A stretch of 64,000 nt of DNA, taken from the NCBI GenBank assembly GCA_022495005.1, contig JAGYXB010000825.1:5518001-5582000 (forward strand), read 5' to 3'. Each line of letters begins with the position of its first letter. Position 1 is the stretch's first letter. The stretch is from Rhyacophila brunnea. Taxonomy: Eukaryota > Arthropoda > Insecta > Trichoptera > Rhyacophilidae. The translations under genes and the position numbers were made by a program. Below are positions 10,623 to 21,679 of this stretch, piece after piece. Under the pieces are notes generated by a model. The model had not been told where the DNA came from. It saw only the letters and a program-made list of their open reading frames with translations, and did no database searches.

Positions 10623-10850
10623 AATCCTATCCTAATAAGATCATAAATGTACCTCTACAGAGGGTCCACAAAGTGGAGGTTTTGTACTAACAGAGTTTTA
10701 TTTTTACGAGAAATGGATGTCACCCTCTTGCTCAAGATATTAGATCCATACTCTGACTCCAAACACAAATTGAAAAACAATGTGTGTATTTGCCAGATCC
10801 GGGATTCGAAACTGGTACCCACGACCATCGGCCACTCGGCCATCGTACAG
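10623..10850 (-). repeat. tRNA-derived SINE, family 1, cut by a hAT
   Basis: Minus strand: the head GGCCGAGTGGCCGATGG leads to a B-box-like TTTCGAATCCCGG, then AATACACACATTG, the AATTTGTG block, TTTCTCGTAAAAAT and ACCTCCACTTTGTG. The hAT beginning at 10851 lies at its tRNA-like end, so the hAT is the later arrival. Confidence 0.75.
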
Positions 10851-12117
10851 CAGTGGCGCACTCAGGATTTAATGTTGGGGGGAGCCCAAGGAAGAGAATG
10901 TAAATTAGTCCCATCTTTTTCTTCTTCATATAATTATTTGTACATATTTTCACAATACACGGCGGCATATTTGTACAGTTTCTCCTAGTTTTTATTAAAT
11001 TGGAGGCATAGTGGCCGTAACCGTTGAGCGCATCATCAGCGACTGGTGGATTAGAAGTGATTAACAGCGACCATGCTGGACATGTGCGCCTAGTATGCTA
11101 AAACATTACTCAAATAATATCGGCTGTGCTACCCGCTTGGTCTAGAGAGCTACAATATTTATGCCGAATTCCACTGAAAAAAATGTTCTTTTGTTTAACA
11201 CCACCACTGACTGTAGTGGGTGTAGTCGTTCTTCTTGCCGAATGTTTATCATCGATTTTTGGTTTTTTAATATTGAGGTTTCAAAATATTAATTGAAAAT
11301 GGAGAAAAAAAGTATTACCTATTACATTTAACTTATACACAAACTCAACATAACAGCCTAATTTCTCGTTTATCGGTATTTTGTCTATTGCACTGAACTC
11401 GGTGTACCTACACCATGGCCCCTACATCCTGAAACGGGCCCTCAAGCTAGGATATTTGGCGGGTCCCTTACCTACCGCTAAAATTAAAGGCGGAGTGAAA
11501 AACTACATTAACGTTTTTCAAATTGTGTTTTAGTTCAAATTAAGTGTACTTATACAGTGAATTATTTGCGATTTTTAATACATCTACTTTAATAATGGAG
11601 CTGTCAAGTATCGACACATAATAATCAGAAAATATATTGCACAATCACCTATATAATTTAAAACGTTCATGGCCATGAAACATAATAGCGACTTTTTTCC
11701 TATTGAAGCCATTTTATGATGTTTATTTATCTCACTTGTCTGGTCAACCCGACACGCCGGACCCCCCACAGCCCGGGCCCCCAGGCTAGAGCCCTGTCAG
11801 CCCTCCCCAACTATGACCTACACCACTCCGTAATTCGCATGGATACCAAGAATTTTTTGGCAGTTCCATTAGGGATTGGGTTTCTAAAAAATCCGACATT
11901 AGTGTTTCGAAATTTTTGTGTTAGAAATTAAAATCTAAGAAATTTTTCTATAAAGGTGCTGGAGAATTACAAATCATTTTTTTGCCGTGTTTTTATTTGT
12001 CTAAGCCTAAGGTATAGCGTTTATTGGCTTTCAATTTCAATGTTTAAAATCATTCTGATAATTTGCATGTTTGGGGGGTGCCAGATCCCTTGCCTTCCCC
12101 CCCTGGGTGCGCCACTG
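10851..12117. mobile_element. Non-autonomous hAT transposon, perfect TSD
   Basis: The left TIR is CAGTGGCGCACTCAGG, and the right end reversed is CAGTGGCGCACCCAGG. Both flanks are TCGTACAG (10843-10850 and 12118-12125). Subterminal G-runs (TTGGGGGG near each end) flank a 1.27-kb interior without recognisable transposase. An unrelated CATGGCCCC element (11414-11810) is nested inside. It is inserted next to or within a SINE. Confidence 0.9.
11414..11810 (+). mobile_element. CATGGCCCC element, copy A
   Basis: It starts CATGGCCCCTACATCCTGAA and ends with CGGGCCCCCAGGCTAGAGCC plus CTGTCAGCCC. The same left end, a central TTTTAATACATC..GGAG block and the right end occur at 14664-15162. The motif GGGCCCCCAGGCTAG occurs near both ends in the same orientation. 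The superfamily is unknown and there is no ORF. It lies inside the 10851-12117 hAT. Confidence 0.65.
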
Positions 12118-12270
12118 TCGTACAGTATAGAACTTATTATTTATTATCAGTATTATTATCAATTTTATTATTCATTAAGATAAGGTAATCAATAGCTATC
12201 TACATCAGTCATCGATGCAATGCAGGCGACGCCCAAAAAATATTTAAGATACAATAATATAAGATAGTAT

Positions 12271-13340
12271 GCGAGTAGCATTAACGGCCCACATGCCGAA
12301 CGTGGGTCAAAATGGAGCTTTTATGATATTTTCAAAGCATTAGCCTGAACATTCTTTAAACGTTGTAGATAATCTATTTATATAATTTTGAAGCCTTCTT
12401 GTCCTTTATTTTAATTTTAAATATGATGACTGCATAAAGTAGTTTTATTACATAAAATAGTATTCTTTTAAACCTCTCGATCTAATGTTTTATAAAATAG
12501 TCATATTGCAGTACATCCCTGTGCAATGGTGTTAAGATTTTTTAGGTTTATTAAATTTTAAACGCATTTATAAAAGCATTAGTAAAATTTATGTTGACAT
12601 TATTATGGTGAAATATTTACGAAAAAAAATATATTTATAATCTCTGTGACCCAAAATTTGACAAGAATTAGGCATTTTATTATTAAAAAAATGGGCAAGA
12701 TTACCATATTTGAAGATAATTCTACCGATTATAAGCTATGTCTTTGACCATTCAAATGTGAACACATCATACGAATAATGACTGTTTTATAATAATTATT
12801 GACCCAAGGATAAAGTAGTATTTTTTTGAAATACCTACGCGATTTCTATTGGCATTTCCCATTGGTTAAGCTACAACATACGGCCGTAGCCATAAATTGA
12901 CAAACGATAACTGAAGTAGGGAGTAAGATCATTTTAACCAATGACATTATTATTGGACGACGCACTCAATACATTAGCTAGCAAGAAAATTCGCGCATTC
13001 GCATGTATAGGTAGACGTCACGCAATTCAATTATGCGATATCACGCATCGGGAATTTATAGCAATATGACCTTTATTGTAATGGCGTTAGAGCAGTGTTT
13101 TTAATGTCAATGTTCATTTGAGCGAACCCGTTCGAATCGAACCATTCGGCAGACCCACCAAAAAGCATCAGGAATTTATAGCAATATCACCTTTATTGTA
13201 ATGGCGTTAGAACAGATTATGCCATTCGGCAGACCCGACAATAAAGTGAGTGTCATTTTCTTTTCCAGATGATTCGTCCATATTAATGTCATTGATTTTA
13301 ACGCGCGTGTTTGAACATGTACCGAACCGAACATATATTT
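12271..13340 (+). repeat. Long-TIR repeat family Z, copy 1, interrupted
   Basis: It begins AGCATTAACGGCCCACATGC and can be followed alongside copies at 15655-16309 and 23519-24320 through ATACGGCCGTAGCCATAAAT and GTAGGGAGTAA near 12920. The shared sequence resumes at about 13291 with TTAACGCGCGTGTTTGAACA, so about 350 bp (12938-13290) is foreign. The right terminus is lost. Confidence 0.65.
13049..13245 (+). repeat. Direct duplication of a ~46-bp block
   Basis: GGAATTTATAGCAATATGAC onward (to GCGTTAGAGCAG) at 13051-13096 recurs at 13171-13216 with two substitutions. Each copy is followed at different spacing by CATTCGGCAGACCC. This is a local imperfect duplication of about 120-bp period inside the segment that interrupts family Z. 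Confidence 0.7.
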
Positions 13341-14663
13341 TTTTTAATGATTCAAACTTAGGTTAGCAAGTAGGTGCTCGTAAGTATCAACTTCAATCTA
13401 TCAAATTAATATTCTCCTTGAATTTAATAAAATACGTACAATTTACATGAAGTCCCCATGGACACAGCGTATAAAATGTAGTTATTATGTTCATAGTAAC
13501 ACACTACTTTAATTTTAACATTTTGCTCTAACTTGTCCTCCTTCAAACACTAAAAACGTGTATAAATTTAAAGAACTGTAATGTCTATAGTATTCTGAGC
13601 GTCCCAATAATTGTAGCCCCGATCGAGCTAAATTACGAAATGGATGGAATAGAAACCGCCAGACACGATGTTAAATTAAAAACAAATACCACCCCGTCAC
13701 CCACGAAAGTTTGAGTAGCACTGGATAGAAAATAATATATGGCTAACCAATTACTCATTTCTCCGCACACAGTTAGTATAAAATGTATTATTTATTTGGA
13801 TTCGTAATCTAATCTGCATAATTATGAATATTTATACGTGTAATTAATTCAATAAGTGTTATCTTATCAGATGCTTCGCAACAGTACGACTTATCTTATA
13901 TTATGTTGTATTTAATGTCCGTATATTTATATGTATTCTATGACTAATGCATAGATTAAAAATACAAGTCTAATATTAAACACGTATAATATGTCACGCC
14001 CAATATTGAAAACGCAGTGAACGAAAAAAGCAGCGACAACAACCAAAACAAACCATAAATGCGAGTGAGAAAGCATACGGCACGTTTATATTCTCCGCAA
14101 TACGCGTTAGAGTAGGATAGAATTTCTACGGCTGAATTAAATATTTTTCGTACACGTCACCGGTAAATCTTTGTTTGAATGACTCCATTCATTCAAAAAC
14201 TGCGAGCACGTATAGAATTTATTAATGTGGTAATTATTTTTAATTAATTTTGTAGAAAAATTTGGTTAACTATGTTGTGTTTAAATTTGGTAGCCGTACT
14301 GAAAAGCAACATGATGGTATAACGTTTTGTAGTTACGTTAAGAATAATAAAATTGAGGTTATACGCAAGAAACACGGCTTCATATAGCTGAACAATTCGC
14401 ACAATCTTTATATTATTACTCTGAGGCAGCGACAATGCGATATGGATAATATTGAATGACCAAACACCGAAATCAAATACATTTTCGTAAAGTCATGCTT
14501 ATTACACCACAAAGCAAAAACCGTCATAGACATCTCATTTTTGCTAATTGCTAGTATTATTCAATGAATGTTAAACAATTCGGGATACCAACAAATACAA
14601 TAATCCTAATAGAAAAAACAAAGGGAAAATATACGTCGTCCATGTATAATAAAAACCTCCTAT
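13341..14663. other. Intergenic, no feature supported
   Basis: No coding sequence, TIR or SINE head is recognised over 1.3 kb of AT-rich DNA. A slightly CpG-richer stretch occurs at 14010-14120. Confidence 0.4.
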
Positions 14664-15162
14664 CATGGCCCCACATCCTGAAGCGGGCCCCCAGGCTAGG
14701 GTCTTAGGCAGGCCGCCCTACCTATCGCTAAGGATAAAGGCACTGTGATGCTCTACAGTAGCGTTTTCCAAATGGTGTACGCGGTAGAATTAATGTGTAT
14801 ATTTCGTGTTTTTTTGTATCTTTTAATACATCCATTTGAATTGTGGAGTTGTCGAATATCGATACACAATTAAAAATTTATCGTACAAGCACATCATTTT
14901 AAATAATAACATTAATAACTTTGCTGGTTGCAATAAATTTTCATTATTATATTTAGAAATTTTGTAATCAATATGTAACTGTTTGTTTCCTTAATAAATA
15001 AAATAAAAATAAAATAGCGCCGCAGGCCACTTTTTTTTAGTATGAGAGCAAATTTGTGATGTGTGTTTATCTCACTTATCTGGTCGAGTCGCCATTCCGG
15101 GCCCCTCCTGAGTCCGGGCCCCCAGGCTAGAGCCCTGTCAGCCCCCCCTTGTGGGGGCCATG
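14664..15162 (+). mobile_element. CATGGCCCC element, copy B, full length
   Basis: About 499 bp running from CATGGCCCCACATCCTGAAG to a right end GTGGGGGCCATG. The first and last roughly ten bases are inverted copies (CATGGCCCC and GGGGCCATG). GGGCCCCCAGGCTAG sits just inside each end as a direct repeat. An AAATAGCGCCGCAGG block at 15013 is shared with 56562. There is no ORF and no clear TSD. Confidence 0.7.
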
Positions 15163-15199
15163 CTTCTTATATTTATGGTGATTTTTACGAAAAATAGTT

Positions 15200-15475
15200 G
15201 ATACCATCTGATATCCATTTCCTCTAATATCAGGTCAGCATTTTCAAGTATTTTAGAAGGGAATTTTTTGAAACAACCTACCTACTTAAAGTATTTATTA
15301 TTTGTGTTTATTATTAAATGTACAAATAATATTTTAGTAGGATTATTGGTGCATTAATATGTTTATATATAAATAAGAAATAACTTAAATACGCTGTTTC
15401 AAAGAACACTTCTGCAAATTATTTCGAATGTGAATTAGAATAGTCCTGCATTCAGCTGACGTCCTGCATTATTAT
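15200..15475. repeat. MITE-like family W, copy 1
   Basis: The outer arms are imperfect inverted copies extending some 60 bp, best conserved at TTTTTTGAAACAACCTACC (15264) and its reverse GCTGTTTCAAAGAACACT (15393). A second copy at 24318-24535 has the same arrangement. It is non-coding. Confidence 0.55.
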
Positions 15476-15654
15476 CACTTGCGGAAAGACTTCACTTTCA
15501 CCAAATAAAATCGATATTAAATTAATACTATGTGAGAGCATCCAAAATCATACACCGTAATAATTAATCCTATGTGAGTGTCCGTCGCAATATAAGTAGA
15601 AGTTTTATGTGAGATAACCGAAAATTCCTTCCAATACCCGATGAAAATTAAACC

Positions 15655-16309
15655 AGCATTAACGGCCCACGTGCTCGTCGTAGGTCAAAATTGAGTTTTT
15701 ATTGTATTTTCAAAGCATGATCCTGGACATACCTTAAACGTTGTAGATAATCTATTTATATAATTTTGAAGCCTTATTATCCTATGACATAACATATCCT
15801 AATATATTGATAATCTCTGTGATCCCAAATTTGACAAGAATTAGGCATTTTATTATTCAAAAAATTGGGCAAGATTAACACATTTGAAGATAATTCTAAA
15901 GATACTAATTATAAGCTATGTCTTTGACCATTCAAGTGTGATAAACATCCTACGGATAATGATTGCTTTATAATAAATATTGACCTAAGAATAAGGTAGT
16001 GTTTTTTTTAAATACGCCATTTCTTTTGTCATCCCCCAGTGGTTAAGCTACAACATACGGCCGTAGCCATAAATTGACAAACTATAATTGAAGTAGGGAG
16101 TACAATGATGTTAACGCGCGTGTTTGAACATGTACCATTTAAAAAAAAAAAGATTTTTTTTTCGGTTAGGTTAGGTATGATAATAAGCCTTCAAAATTAT
16201 ATAAATATATTATCTAAAACGTTTAAGGTATGTCCAGAATCATGCTTTGAAAATAGAACAAAAGCTCCATTTTTACCTACGCTGAGCATGTCCCCCCTTA
16301 ATGCTTATT
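15655..16309 (+). repeat. Long-TIR repeat family Z, copy 2, both ends present
   Basis: The left arm AGCATTAACGGCCCACGTGC continues for about 130 bp and reappears inverted at the right, where the minus strand reads AGCATTAAGGGGGGACATGC and so on through AATTTTGAAGGCTTATTAT. This is a 655-bp foldback element. The left arm to ATACGGCCGTAGCC to GCGCGTGTTTGAACATG order is shared with copies 1 and 3. No transposase is present, and the TSD is not clear. Confidence 0.7.
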
Positions 16310-16741
16310 GATTACAAATCATGTAGTTTGTTGGTTGAAAGCACAGAACAGAAATTCTGTGTTCCCTGGTGAATTGAATGTGATAGTTTATCGTCCCAAT
16401 GATAGGTCAGTATTAAAATAATCATATGTGAACGCGGCATGTTCACATAATATTCAACGTGATCAATACTACAGTGCATATATAATCCTATATGAGGAAA
16501 AACATGGGAAAATCCACGGAATATTTTTTTTAAAATATGATTATCCAATTTTAATTTATGATTAGTATCAATGAAAAATGTACAGCGACGATGTGTATTG
16601 TGCAAATAAAATATAACTACTAACTACGGCAGCGTCTGCCAAACTGTGTGCTTCAAAACTGTTCATTTTAAATAATGCCCATTCATTTAAATTTTCTTCA
16701 ATTTTAAATAATATTTAAAGAGTATTTTCCGAATAACTTTT

Positions 16742-17172
16742 TTCAAGGCATGCTCGCCTTTCATTCTCTTGAAGCTCGTGGGCTACTTCCGCTCTTAAAT
16801 CATTTTTCCCTGCTTTCACGTGGTATAGTTTCCAATCCTGATATTCTGGAAAATTTTAATTTTTATGCACCTGTCAATTACGTGGTCGTATTTTTGGTGA
16901 CATCACTGTTTCCGCAGGCTCACCGGGCACCAATATCGAGGGCTGTGCGGCTGGTCAATGCACTCCCCAGAGATGTAGACATTTTTAGCGATGCATTTTA
17001 TATTTTGTTTTTAAAATTCTATTTTATTGTTCAATTTGTTTTTTATTTCTTTTGCTAGAAAAATATTTTTTGCTTAGTTTATTTACCTGTACTTTTTATT
17101 CTAAATGTCATGTTGTGAACGTCTTCAATTAATAATTTGCTATGTGCTCAATGTATATATTTTTTAAATAAA
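16742..17172 (+). pseudogene. Jockey-like LINE, 3' end
   Basis: A frame from 16750 carries PQAHRAPISRAVRLVNAL and PRDVDIFSD near its end. This fits the C-terminal 'R..NALP..VDIF' block of Jockey-class reverse transcriptase ORFs. The 3' UTR (TAAATGTCATGTTGTGAACG, 17101) is the same as at 7176, and the copy ends in AAATAAATAAATAAC. The earlier part of the frame is not recognisable and may be divergent or fused. It is 5'-truncated and inactive. Confidence 0.65.
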
Positions 17173-17342
17173 TAAATAACTAGCAGCCTGTTCTGTTTGG
17201 ACTATAATATGTTAATATTTAAGTTGGCATGATCAAACACAGCTCTGAAATGTCCATTCTTGGACATTGAGCCACTTACGGAAGCTGCATAGCCAAGAGA
17301 ATCTCCCTTGTATTTATCACTCACCTAATAAAATGATTCACT

Positions 17343-17648
17343 CACAGAACAGATAATAAATAGAATACCGATAGGCCATATTCAATACGCCGCATGGTGA
17401 AGCAGGATTTTGAATGTGTGAGTGTCCTACGAAAATGAAGCACGCATTATGCAGTGCAATGGTGTGTATAATACACCAACATTAAATGAGCTTAAATGCA
17501 TAAACCGAGGGCAGTTTTCAGTATTCGACGTAAAACGTATTATTGACACGTGTGTAAGTTTAACCCGGATTCTTCCTTACTCGAGTCGGTTACCTGCTAT
17601 CGCCTTACCCGTTATATATTTCAGTTCCCATTATTTCTGAGTTCCCTG
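17343..17648 (-). mobile_element. hAT MITE family Y, copy 2, perfect TSD
   Basis: The plus strand begins CACAGAACAGATAATAAATA and ends CAGAAATAATGGG on the opposite strand (CTGAGTTCCCTG at 17637-17648). Both flanks are GATTCACT (17335-17342 and 17649-17656). It is 306 bp and non-coding, and it is the reverse-orientation partner of the copy at 48562-48868. Confidence 0.9.
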
Positions 17649-18089
17649 GATTCACTACTTACTGGATAGTTTTATCAAGATACAATAAATTTCAATTTCG
17701 AATTTCCCTAATACAAAAAGGTACCACTAAATTCAGAGTAATCTGTTTTGTTCCGGTGAATCATGCCGAGCCATCTATCAAAATGCAAGTTACGTAACGT
17801 TATTTATTATTTCGCAAGACGGCCTGTCCCAAGGGGACAATGTAAAAAATTACTATAAGAATGACATTTACAAAATACAAGCAAAGTCAGATGCAAGACC
17901 CTTTTAAGGATATTAAAAATTAATATGAAATATATTTGCTCACCATATCGACCATAACCAATCATTAGTATACAAGCCAGGTGCACAGTTTGTGCGCTCG
18001 AACTCTGTGGTCCTATTTCGTGGTTGTCAATATCAAAATAAACTTAATTTCGACCAGATTTTCAGTATTATTCCTGAAATCTATTCAGA

Positions 18090-18414
18090 ATAATATTTTT
18101 TTATCTATTATAGTTAGGTTAGGCAGGGCTTAATGAATTTAAAAAAAATGTACCAACAATAATAATATGTGTAATATGTATTCTTAATCCAACGAAAACA
18201 AATAAATAGGAATGAAAAAGTGTTCACAATTCTGTCGTAAAATATACTAAAACTATTATGATTCGGTTTATGTAGGGTTTAATTGATTTTTAAAAACTAA
18301 TCAACGCCATCTGTAAAGTCTTAGTTCAATAAAAACAAATACGTATGACTAACAAAGATTAATGTGCACTATTAATGGCGGATCTTAACAGCCTTTCTCC
18401 ACCCTTCGCTAGTG
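18090..18414 (+). repeat. Foldback hAT family V, right-half fragment
   Basis: It matches the right half of the intact copy at 25932-26517: a TTATCTATTATAG..TTAGG start, GTATTCTTAATCCAACGAAA, GTAGGGTTTAATTG and a terminal CTCCACCCTTCGCTAGTG. The left arm is missing. Confidence 0.7.
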
Positions 18415-18452
18415 CCATATCGCATATGCCCAATCTTTAAATAAACACACCA

Positions 18453-18752
18453 GTGGGTCTATTCTATGCTTATCGACCGCTAAAGTGATAAATATTATCA
18501 AACTTAGGGTAGGTTTGTATGAAAATATTAGCACTTATTGTAACAATTACACGAAGCTGGTTTTTATTGTTGCAATAAATGCTATATTTTAACAGCACCT
18601 ATCTTGCTGCTGTTAAAATATGGCACTTATTGCAACAATAAAAACCAGCTTCGTGTAATTGTTACAATAAGTGCTAATATTTTGATACAAACCTACCCTA
18701 AGTTTGATACTATTTATCAATTTAGTGTTCGATAAGTATAGAATAGACCCAC
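18453..18752. mobile_element. Near-perfect 300-bp palindrome (foldback MITE)
   Basis: The left arm starts GTGGGTCTATTCTATGCTTA, and the right arm ends with its complement TATAGAATAGACCCAC. The two arms match closely over more than 100 bp and meet near 18600 around AACAGCACC..TGCTGTT. Interior words such as TAGCACTTATTGTAACAATT are shared with repeats at 58164-58467 and 61714. It has no coding capacity. Confidence 0.85.
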
Positions 18753-19377
18753 AGGCACAAATTTTGGTGCCAAACTTGGTGATTCTATTTCGTTGTTGTC
18801 AATATCAAAATGTACTTTAAATTTTCGACTACTTCAATAATTCAATAAGATTGTTTGTAAATGACAAATTGAGATTATCGTATAAATAATTAACTAAGTA
18901 ACGATAATGGGTGCTCAAAATGTATTTTAAGGAAACCAAGTAAAATGTAGCTCACAGCCAGATTGATTGTAGGTATGTAAAACACCCAATAAAAAATATT
19001 TCGGAAAGCTTTTGAACGTTTTAAAACATGTAGTAAGAATAAAATGTAACAATTTTATAAAACGTAGTATAAAATAATATAAGTGTGACTGCGATAAATA
19101 AGAAAAATACAGAAATATCTATACAAAAAAATGTTAAACCCAAAATGCCTGAACGAATTGTCGCGCGTTACTGTGCATGTTTAAGTGCACTATTATTCTT
19201 TTAATCTACTCATCGTTTGTAAACAGTCTTTGCCACTCTTTTACGGTAATTAAAAAAAAAAACAATATAATAACAACGTTGACTTACTAATGAACATAGC
19301 ATGACGAGAAAAATAAAAAGGCCTTCATCAACAACCTGATCATAGATGTGCTCAAACAAATTTCATTCTTTCGTAAA

Positions 19378-20040
19378 TAGATCTTCTTCTCCTTCGTTCT
19401 CGGCACTACATCCCGGGGCGGGATTTGGCCTCCTCTACAATTGTCCTCCACACGCTCCTTTCCCTGGCTGCTCCTCTCCAGTCTCCAGCCCTCCCCATCT
19501 TTCTCCAGTCCTCTTCGATACAGTCAGCCCACCTCTTCTTTGGTCTGCCCCTAGACCGTTTCCACTGTAGGATCCACTTGGTCATGATTTTTGGCGTCCT
19601 GTGCTCAGGCATTCTCTCAACGTGTCCAGCCCACCTTAGTCTTTGGGATCGACAGAATTTCACCACCGTTTCATGTTTTATTAACTCTTCTAACTCATGG
19701 TTAATTTTTTATCCTGTAACTTCCATTTTCCAATGTGGGCCCGAAAATTCTCCAAAGAGGATCTTTCTTTCGAATATGGCCAGTTTATGTTCTTCCCTTT
19801 GAATGAGGCACCATGTCTCACAGCCATAGGTAGCTACTGGTCGAATAACTGTTTTGTAGATAAGCAGTTTGCTATTCTTGCTTAGGATTTTCGAACTCAG
19901 TAGACCCTTACAGGCGTAGAAGCACTTATTAGCAGCTATGAGTCGTATGTTCACCTCTTCTGTTGTTTTATTGAGTATGTTTAGGTAAGAGCCCAGGTAC
20001 GTGAAGCTCTGAACCTCTTCCCATACCTGCTGCTCCACAA
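19378..20040 (-). pseudogene. LINE reverse transcriptase C-terminal region, two frames
   Basis: Minus-strand codons from 20038 read EEVQSFTYLGSYLN, then AANKCFYACKGLL and VIRPVATYGCETWCL. This is the thumb/'TYGCETW' block typical of RTE/L1-like insect reverse transcriptases. A frameshift near 19690 leads to a second frame with RLRWAGHVERMPEHRTPK and SRGRPKKRWADCIEED, the C-terminal 'GH..RM' and 'GRP..RW' motifs. The frame closes at 19406 and a CTTCTTCTCCTTC run marks the 3' tail. Palm and endonuclease domains are absent. Confidence 0.85.
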
Positions 20041-20634
20041 TTCGTAAATAGATAAGTTATGTACCTAATTATATAAATGTCGTAAAAAAAATTAACTCTG
20101 CCTACATTGCACTAAGAGTCATCATTGCAAATGCAAATCTACTCGTTTACAATATTGTTTTCGTATGGCTGTCCAACAATTACTATGTTAAGGAAGCATG
20201 GTACATAGGTACGAGATTACGACGAAATAGTGAAGTTCTACAGATGTATACGTAAATCATTCTAGAGTGGCAACATAGGCGATTCGAAAATGTGGCTTTG
20301 TTTGCTAAAATGTCTGATTCAATGCTAGCAAATAATACCACTATAGCTGCAATTCGTTTTGGTTGCAGAATGCTTTAAGTAATACGTATGAATATGTGAC
20401 AACACAATAAAAGCACACAGAGTAATGGAACCAGCATGGAAAGCCTTTCATGCAGCAATGGTTTATAATCTAAGGCAGTGTTCTTCAACCGGTGGTCTGC
20501 GGACCGGCGCCGGTCCGCAAGAATTAATTACCGGTCCGCGAAAGCTTTCATCATGCTGGGAGAGTATTTGAATGCTGCTGATATTAACCAGAAAGTCATA
20601 TTCAACATCATAAGCCAACATTGAAAAGTGTTAA

Positions 20635-21066
20635 CTGAAAACTTTAATAAATATTTCTCTGAATATTAAGATCTGCGTAAAGGCGGACCCTCTGGATTAA
20701 TAATCCCTTTTTGGTAGGTAGATATTAAATCATGCGCACTTGAGAAAGAAAAGCTGATCGAGCTATCTTCTGATGTCACTCTGGTGTCCAGACATAAAAT
20801 GCTATCATTATCTCAATTTTGGATATCCCTTGATGAACAATATCCATCTCTGGATTATAAAGATCAGATTATTGGTAATTTTTTCGACTTCATATTTATG
20901 TGAAAAGAATTTTTCATCTATGTCAGTAATAAAAACCAAACAGGGAAATCGAATAGATGTTAATGCAGCGCTTCGTCTCTCAGAAACAATGCTGCAACCA
21001 CGTTATATCAAATTTGCTTACAAAAAAGCAGCAGCATATTATGTAGATGTAGATGTAGCAGACTAA
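20635..21066 (+). pseudogene. hAT (SCAND3/ZBED-like) transposase C-terminus
   Basis: One frame from 20635 gives KEKLIELSSDVTL, a 'FW' motif in SLSQFWISL, and DEQYPSL, then stops near 20900. The homology jumps by one base into the next frame with FSTSYLCEKNFSSMSVIK and RNIDVNAALRL-like sequence. 'STSYLCE..FS.M..IK...R..' is the conserved hAT C-terminal dimerisation segment. Two in-frame stops also lie upstream. The BED finger and catalytic core are deleted, so the gene is dead. Confidence 0.88.
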
Positions 21067-21132
21067 CCAATAGTTGTAATTTTAAAACATAAGATTTAAT
21101 GAATAAAATTCTATCTATACCTAATGGTTATT

Positions 21133-21368
21133 TATAATTAACTATTTCTTTTATTCAAAGAATAATTCACAAGATTTAAGAATATATCATTCTGATTATT
21201 GAACATGTATAATTTTGAAAAACACTTTCTGAGAGAGTATATTATAACCAATAGAAAAAATCTTTTTTTTTGAAAAAAGTAAGTCACCTCGACGGGGAAT
21301 CGAACCCCGTATCTCCCGGGTATACGCCCCATCCGTCGCATTTAATCAATATGCTACGGCGTGACATA
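21133..21368 (-). repeat. tRNA-derived SINE, family 2, with 12-bp TSD
   Basis: On the minus strand a tRNA-like head (GTAGCATATTGATTAAATGC as A box region, GGGGTTCGATTCCCCGTCG as B box) is followed by a body of about 150 bp. Both flanks read CTAATGGTTATT (21121-21132 and 21369-21380), a retroposition duplication. It sits within the hAT at 20476, so it is the younger of the two. The B-box stem CGGGGTTCGATTCCCCG pairs perfectly, so the copy is relatively young. Confidence 0.88.
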
Positions 21369-21679
21369 CTAATGGTTATTACTTTTGGCTAATACGGGCC
21401 CGCGAGATATTTCACCTATGTTCACCGGGCCGCGGATGTTAAAATGTTGAAAAACACTGATCTAAGGTGATAATGATAATAATAATACGACACATATCTA
21501 GTTAAAATTAACTTTACCTACATTGCAATGAGGGCTATTATTGCATTTTTTTTAATGTTTTTGACCAATTCTGCTAACGTGCCCACTTAAATTTATTATT
21601 AATTTATATTGAGTATCCTAGTATGTATGTACATCAATAAATAACAATATTAAAAACAGAATTCACAGTATAAGGGCAA

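Larger units (their letters stand above)
20476..21459 (+). mobile_element. hAT transposon, internally deleted, perfect TSD
   Basis: The TIRs are CAGTGTTCTTCAACC and GTTGAAAAACACTG. Both flanks are ATCTAAGG (20468-20475 and 21460-21467). Subterminal GGTCTGCGGACCGGCGCCGG is palindromic and CG-rich. The copy holds the C-terminal third of a transposase gene, and a SINE has jumped into its 3' part (21133-21368). Confidence 0.93.

Noticed and set aside
16160..16175. Telomeric TTAGG repeats
   Set aside because: Only two or three units occur here and at 18110, 34320 and 56023. They are common dispersed words, not a telomere array.
19406..19802. Plus-strand ORFs over 19346-19885
   Set aside because: They are antisense shadows of the minus-strand LINE reverse transcriptase, which shows clear conserved motifs.
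21280..21368. tRNA gene on the minus strand
   Set aside because: The A/B boxes and B stem are good, but the cloverleaf is incomplete, a body follows directly, and a 12-bp TSD surrounds the whole unit. It is a SINE.
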